Below are positions 58,166-64,000 of a DNA stretch of 64,000 nt, in pieces. The stretch is taken from the NCBI GenBank assembly GCA_948474755.1, contig CAOLHI010003134.1, forward strand, positions 124,001 through 188,000, written 5' to 3'. The translations under genes and the position numbers were made by a program. This DNA is from Ctenosaura bakeri. Lineage: Eukaryota; Chordata; Lepidosauria; Squamata; Iguanidae. Positions within the stretch are counted from its first letter, which is position 1, and each line of letters starts with the position of its first letter. Under the pieces are notes generated by a model. The model was not told where the DNA came from. It saw nothing but the letters and a program-made list of their open reading frames with translations, and did no database searches.

Positions 58166-59253
58166 ATTGTTTAGTATTGTGGGAATGAGTATCGGTGAGT
58201 CTTGTGATTGTGGCCTTCTGAATACAGTTGTGCAAAGCAAATTTTAAAATAACAGTAGTTTGTTTTAAAATATGTTTTTAGTTGTTCAGAACCAAAAGAA
58301 GCTATGGTTAGTGTTGACTATTGTTTATACATACAGACCCAATTGAAACCATGGTTTATGACACTGTCTTGTTATGATACATGATAAATCTAGCCATAGT
58401 TTCTAGTTATGATATAAGGACTATCGTAATTTGTTTTAAAGAAAAAAGCCAATGTTTCTGAGTGTCCTAGCATCAAAGGATAAAGGGGATATGAATCTGA
58501 AACTTGTCAGTGCACATTTCTATAGCATTTAGCTATGACTTTTCATGAATACAAGTGAACCAACACATAGCATGAATACAAGTGAACCAACACATAGCTA
58601 TGAACACTTGTTATTTTTATTTATATTTTGATCTTTCAACTAAAATTTAATACTGAAAACTCCAGAGTGAATCATAAGAAGTCTTCTCTACCTGTTGTTT
58701 TAAAAAAACAAACAAACATAAACTATTGCCATATTTGTTAAGTGTGCTAAAAATAAATAAAATTAACATTCAGTGTGTTTAAGTCTACAGTTTTCTTTGC
58801 ACCCCTTTTTTCGTTTGTGCTACTACACCTCAATTGCACTTAATGGTTTGCTGTTTATTACATTGCTAAAATCTTTGCAGGTACTTATGAAATTGCTGAC
58901 ACAAAACAGGACAGATGTGTTATGTCAACTGTTGTACATGAAAATGCTGTAAAGTCATATTTATGTATTGATTTCCATTGTGGTCTTTCTTAGAATTAAA
59001 AAAAAAAAATCAATGAAGTTTTACTGTTACAAGATGTGTCCTGAATACATATTATTGTCCACAACCATACCATATTTCAGCTTGGTAGTATGACAGCTAA
59101 ATTGGCACAGTCCTCCAGTAGTTTTGAATTAAAGTCACAGGGACCTGCAAATGAACCATATTCTAGTAGGGCATATATCTTTCACAGGTAAGAAAGACAT
59201 CCTTCCAGACTTAGAGTCATCATTCAGCATACTGGAGTATATGATGGGACCTA
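58166..59253. other. Unassigned AT-rich DNA
   Basis: Contains the 27-bp tandem duplication listed separately; otherwise nothing recognised. Confidence 0.4.
58544..58597. repeat. Perfect 27-bp tandem duplication
   Basis: The unit beginning CATGAATACAAGTGAACCAA occupies 58544-58570 and is repeated without change at 58571-58597. It should be recent and possibly polymorphic. Confidence 0.9.
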
Positions 59254-59640
59254 GGCCCTTTCTGCACCTTACCTTCTTGTGCGGTCCTCTGGTGGTGATC
59301 CCGACAGCAGCTCTGTTGGGAAGGGAGTGCAATGGGAGAGCTACTCTCCACATGGGACCAGCTTTCTGTGGAAGGGAATGTGATGGACACACCACTCTCT
59401 TCCACAGTACAGCTGGGTATTTTTCCAGGCTGCCTTGCACCAGGAAGCATCATCATTGTGCTTCTGGGGCTTCTGCAGAACAAGTAAGTGCAGGATGGTG
59501 GTACAATTGCGGGTCATTGATGGGGAAAACTCATCAATGATTTAATCTGTGATCTCACTACCTGGGGATGAGATTGGAGAGGGACAGCAACAATGTCATG
59601 CAGAAGTATCATCACAGTCCTGTTCCTCTCCTATCCCCAT
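59254..59640 (+). mobile_element. PIF/Harbinger-like MITE, family B, right end lost
   Basis: The left terminus GGCCCTTTCTGCACCTTACC is perfect. The interior aligns with 60870-61212 and with the reverse complement of 37112-37521, including TGATGGGGAAAACTCATCAA at 59519-59538. No matching right terminus is found, so the right end has decayed or been deleted; the end given is approximate. Confidence 0.7.
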
Positions 59641-60869
59641 GCTTCTCTTATCTCTCTTACCCTCTTCTATACACAGTGTCCATAACCCATTACTCTTATC
59701 ATTACAGGCAGCACTACTGCCAACAGCCCTCCCCCTTTTTGTCAAATTTGTTTTCTTTTGCATTCAGATTTTTCAAACCTAATGATAGTTCCATCATGAA
59801 CATGAAGAAAGGTACACACTTCAATAAACTTTTCAAAACAAATTTGAACAAAGTGCTCAGCTGTCCACACACACTGGACAAATTCAATAGCTGTAGTCAG
59901 TGTGGAGAAGACCAAGTTCTGTCTACTTGTCCTATTGGTGTTTTAAAAAAGTAAGAAGCCTATCAGAAAGAATAGGTGACAAATTTTACCCAGCACCACA
60001 ACAATGAATACACAAAAATTAAAGTCCAGACTTACTAGAAATATTTAAAGCTGTATATTTAGACAGATAAAGCTATCAGTTTGATTTTTCTCTTGCATTT
60101 TTTTAAAATCTCAATTTGTTCCATTTCAAATATGAGTTAAGATGTGAATATTGGTATATTCTTATTTTAAAAGAACTGGAATTAAATCCCTCCCCACCTC
60201 TAACATTCAAAAAAGGCCTACTTAAATAATCCTACCCAGAGGTGGCATTATACAGGCTGAAAGCTCAGTCATTACTCAGGACTTGGCCTGCTGCAGCAGT
60301 CTGTGAAACATCACCAAGTAGATCTAGAAGCAAGTAAGAGTGAGGGAAGGTGTTGTTTGTTGCCTGCAATTCACTGACAGGTGTGGGATCATGATAATGG
60401 GGTGCAAAGACACCAAAAATAAATAAATTAAAAAAATCTAGATATGGAGCTGTTCTGTTTATTCATCTAATCCTAATCTCACACCTCTAGGATCCTATAG
60501 CATGTGCATATATCTTCAATTTCTTCAAAGTGAAATAAATCCATACTGGTTTATTTTGGAATGACAGCCCATGTTGACTTAGAAATAGATTCTATGGAGC
60601 TCAGGAGGACTTCTATCCAGTTGGAATGCTTTTTGGCTGCAGCCTAAATTTCCTTCTCTTGACAAACAATGACAGAGTTCTTCCAAGATATAGAGAACTG
60701 AACACTGATCTGTTGGAATATCATTGTTTGTTCTAACTTACCAGAATTCCTCAAGATATCAGGAATATGTCTTAGCAATTTAAATTATCTAATGGGAGAT
60801 ACCAAGGATCAAACCAAAGACCTTTGACATGCATTCCATAGAAATGTAATTCTTCTTTAAGTTGTCCCC
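59641..60869. other. Unassigned DNA
   Basis: No gene or named repeat recognised. Confidence 0.4.
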
Positions 60870-61212
60870 AAGACATCCGGTGTGGGTCTTAGTAACAGCT
60901 GCCTCTGGCATCCAAGAAGTGTGATGGTCATGCCTCTTCCTGCCACAGTGAAGCTGAGTACTGTCCCAGGCTGCACTGGAGCAGGAAGTATAGCCATTGC
61001 ATTTCCAGGGCCTCTACAGGGAAGGTAAGTGCAGGCATGCAGTGGGATGGTGGTGTGATCACCAGTCATTGATGGGGAAAACTCATCAATGATTTGCAGC
61101 ATGATTGTGCTGCCTGGGGATAGGAGAAGGATGGGACTGTGACAGCATAATGCATAAGTGTCATTGCAGTTCTGTCCTTATGGTGGGTTGGGAGGGTGGA
61201 GCAGAAAGGGTC
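60870..61212 (+). mobile_element. PIF/Harbinger-like MITE, family B, left end lost
   Basis: Shares TGATGGGGAAAACTCATCAA (61069-61088) and 'ggctgcactggagcaggaag' with the 59254 copy, and ends in GCAGAAAGGGTC, close to the standard right terminus. The left terminus is missing. Two copies of the same family therefore lie 1.3 kb apart in the same orientation. Confidence 0.65.
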
Positions 61213-61620
61213 TTCAAACACCACATACTTTTTAAAGGCTATTCTTGGTTTGGGATTTATTCTGTGCAAAATTTGCATGTGATTGCCTTGTGTGGAAATC
61301 AGCATTTTCTGCATACAACACAGCATTTACTGCATTAAAATAATAATTCAGTGCAGAAATATTAAATTCACATGCATGAGATTCTGTTTTTCATCCAAAG
61401 CAACTATATTTGGATTTTGTGCAGAATAAATACTCAACTACAGCATTGTCTGCACAGAAAACAGCATTTTCTCTGCAGAATATTATTTCAGTACAGTACT
61501 ATTAACGCCTGCACATAAAATGCTGAATAAACCCTCAATTGCAGAATTTTCTGTACAGAAAAGAGCATTTCCTGCAGAAGAATGAATATTTCTGCATTGA
61601 AATATTATTTTCTTTTTTTT
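61213..61620. repeat. Degenerate array of CAGCATTTTCTGCAGAA-like words
   Basis: About ten variants of a palindrome-like word (CAGCATTTTCTGCA, TGCACAGAAAACAGCATTTT, GAGCATTTCCTGCAGAAG and similar) are spread over 400 bp in both orientations. Similar words occur at 11310-11400. It has the look of an old repeat; the origin is unknown to me. Confidence 0.5.
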
Positions 61621-63081
61621 CCCTTTTAAATATAATTCAATCTTTTTTAAATTCCACAGATATTAACCCCACAGAAATATAACAGCAAGGTCCTTTTCAA
61701 TATATAAATAAATTATATAACCCACATAAGTTCCCAAAAATTGGTTATAATCATGTATATTTGACCACTATCACAGTTAAATTAGAAGATATGTTTTATT
61801 TTCTTGCTTTTCAGTTTGTAACTACACAGACTGAACATTTTCTGTAAGTAGCAATTGCAGCATTTAATGGCCCTCCAGGTAAAATGATGTTGAGTAGCAA
61901 AAAGGTTAATGAGGTCAGTGGGAACTACTCGATATTCAGTGCCATTTAAAAAAAGAAGTCAGGCTGAGACCTAAATAGAAGTTTCAAGCCTAATTTTAAA
62001 CTCTTCTTATTTACAGCTGTGATGTTATGTACATAACAGCTAATTATCCCCCATTTTGCAGCTGTGTTGGGAGGATTTCATGGCAGGTAACAGTTTTGCC
62101 AAAGAAATAAAAGGCATGTCAAATACACTTTATCTCACTGTCACAGAGTTCTTCCAGAAGTGTAATTCACTCCCACACAATGCTTCATTGCAGTGCCAAA
62201 GCACTGGAAGCAAGAACAAGGCCCATGGTGTTTTCTCTTCATTTTGCACATCTGTATATAGCAACTTTAGTGGGAAAAAATACCCCGACAGTTTATCTTT
62301 TTTTAAAAAAATTGGTCCTCCTCCTCATCCTCCTCCTCCTCCTCCTCCTTATAGCTGTTACTGCTGTTGTAATTTTTACTCATGACCTCTTTTTGGCTGC
62401 TCAATATGGACATATTAGGCCTCAAATAGTATATTTACTAACCTGGGAGTAATTTCCACTGAAATTCTGATTATACAAGTATAGACTGTACTCTTAGAAA
62501 GGTGGTTCTCAAATGGTGTGGCAGGGTGTGTTATGCAGTCTTGTAAACAAGCCACCAAAGTTATGAGCTGGGCTGCTCCTACCATTTGTCACAGTGGGGT
62601 AGCTGCTTCAGGCAGTAGATTTTGGGTGTTTTGAAGGGGGGCAAATTGCTAGTTATTTAATTTATTTTAGTATCATGAAATTATAGGAATGCTTATATGA
62701 GTTTTTCTATTACAGAAGTACACAGAAACATATTTAAAAAACCTAACCAATCTCTGACCTTTGTAAAATATTATGCATCTTGACTTTCGATGTGATGGTG
62801 CTGTTTTCCCCAAGCAACAAAATGTCTCAGGACAGCCTTGGCTGCTAGCCTGCAAAATTTTTTACTATTGAGTTAACAGACCTTTTTACTAATTTGCTAA
62901 GCAGCCTTTCTGAGTAATAAGGAAATGAAGGTGAGTAGCTTGTTAGGCTAAAAATTAGTTCAACCAAGGAAATGTATGAAGAGAGAGAGAGTGATCCATC
63001 TGTCTTTGACTTGTCCACTGTATTTCCATGCTGATTACATAGGGACAGAGTTTCCTTTTTCTGTGACTAGCATAAAAATAA
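61621..63081. other. Unassigned DNA with a (CTC)n patch
   Basis: No gene recognised. A (CTC)n microsatellite lies at 62318-62350. Confidence 0.45.
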
Positions 63082-63280
63082 GGGCCTTACTGTCCTATAC
63101 TGTTATAGTGCTATTATTCCACTTTCAACATCCTGTGGAATTCTGGAGTATGTAATTTACTGAGGCCAAAGAGCTCTCTGGCTGAGAATTCTAAATGCTC
63201 CTCCGTAAACTGCAAACCCCAGGATTCCAAGGGATGTTGAAAGTGGAATAACACTTTAACAGTGTAGTGTGGAAAGGCCC
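63082..63280. mobile_element. Palindromic PIF/Harbinger-like MITE, family D
   Basis: A 199-bp element with ends GGGCCTTACTGTCC and GGAAAGGCCC. The flanking 3 bp are TAA and TTA, one mismatch. The halves are inverted copies, as in the family copies at 35459 and 51401, with 'tgttatagtgctattattcc' at the left. Confidence 0.75.
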
Positions 63281-64000
63281 TTAGACATACTGATAGAGAA
63301 GGAATGGGCTGATCCTCTGAGAGCTTCCTCTCCTTTGCCTCCTCATACAGTGTACTTACATTCCTTCTCATTGCCTAGGGCAACCAAGCAAGTTGTTAAA
63401 CAAAAGGTTACATCAAGTCCTCATCAAAAGTAGGTATTTTTACTGTCCTCCTACGCTGTTTATAAGTAATTCCTATGCTTGGTACTGCAGAGGAGATTCA
63501 GAAGAAACTACCATCATGGAAGGCTGGGTCATATCCATTTACAGTTCTAAAGGCAGTCATTTTATGATGGTGCCTGTTCTTCCCCTCTCATCAGATGATA
63601 GCCTAGTGGTTTTTCTTCATTTGTTTACAGGAAGTACCTTATAAGAATCCTGGAATCAATTGTTCTTGAGAAAGCCTTTTTGAAAAACCCCTAGTTCGCC
63701 TTTCTGGTCGTATGGTGAGTGTGAGTGGCAGCTTGGAGTGAAGCTACGCAATGTTGCAGCCCCGAGCAGCCACCCACTGGATCCCAGCAGCTTTTTTTTT
63801 TTAACATCAGAAGTGGCTAAACACCCCTCTGGTAAAAGAGGTGCGGAAGAGGTCCGAAGGGGAACTCATAACTGGTGTCTGGCTCTACCCGGCTGGGGAA
63901 GCGGAAAGTGCCAGGGGGTTGAAGGACCATGACGGAGCCAGCGGGATCATTGCCAGAGTGGCACAAGCGCCACCGCCGACTTTTAAACAAGAAATTTATC
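63281..64000. other. Unassigned DNA, GC-rich toward the window edge
   Basis: From about 63700 the sequence becomes GC-richer and continues past the window end. It could be the 5' part of another element or an unrelated GC-rich block; no motif decides it. Confidence 0.35.

Overview
This window looks like repeat-rich intergenic or intronic DNA from a squamate reptile, most likely a lizard. I find no host protein-coding exon, rRNA, functional tRNA or CRISPR array that I can defend. The assignment rests on a mix of mobile elements: BovB-type LINE, CR1 3' ends, L2-like LINE reverse transcriptase relics, L1, tRNA-derived SINEs of the Sauria SINE type, a Ngaro-like tyrosine-recombinase element and many short DNA transposons. 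Family names come from memory of the families, not from a search; insertion boundaries and target-site duplications (TSDs) were read directly.

Layout. 1-16.5 kb is mostly unassigned AT-rich DNA with a BovB relic (about 1-1.7 kb) and a small LINE tail. 16.5-17.9 kb is an L2-like LINE relic split by a CR1 3' end. 22.4-24.6 kb is a 5'-truncated L1 with a perfect 14-bp TSD, placed inside a 48-bp tandem repeat. 25.3-25.6 kb is a hAT-type MITE with a perfect 8-bp TSD. 26.8-28.4 kb holds two tandem, decayed copies of a tyrosine recombinase plus SGNH-hydrolase module, as in Ngaro retrotransposons. 29.4-31.6 kb is a 2.2-kb inverted-repeat DNA element carrying a CR1 piece and a three-step compound microsatellite.

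The centre (38.65-48.11 kb) is the most striking region: a pyrimidine-strand array of mixed CTT, CTG, CCG and CCA triplets, originally about 2.8 kb, now split by a 610-bp solo LTR (5-bp TSD) and by a full-length L1 of about 6.0 kb (18-bp TSD made of array sequence). The L1 has an intact ORF1 and an ORF2 with only three visible lesions.

Across 21-63 kb there are at least eleven short inverted-repeat elements in several families. They share termini near GGCCCTTTCTGCA or GGGCCTTTCC and, where both ends are clear, 3-bp TSDs (AGA three times, TTT, TAA, ATT, TTA, TCA), which points to the PIF/Harbinger superfamily. One sits inside a Sauria-type SINE and gives a clean relative age. An L2-like LINE relic lies at 49.85-51.06 kb and an LTR-like piece at 54.7-55.2 kb. 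The remaining stretches hold nothing I can identify, and are listed as such.
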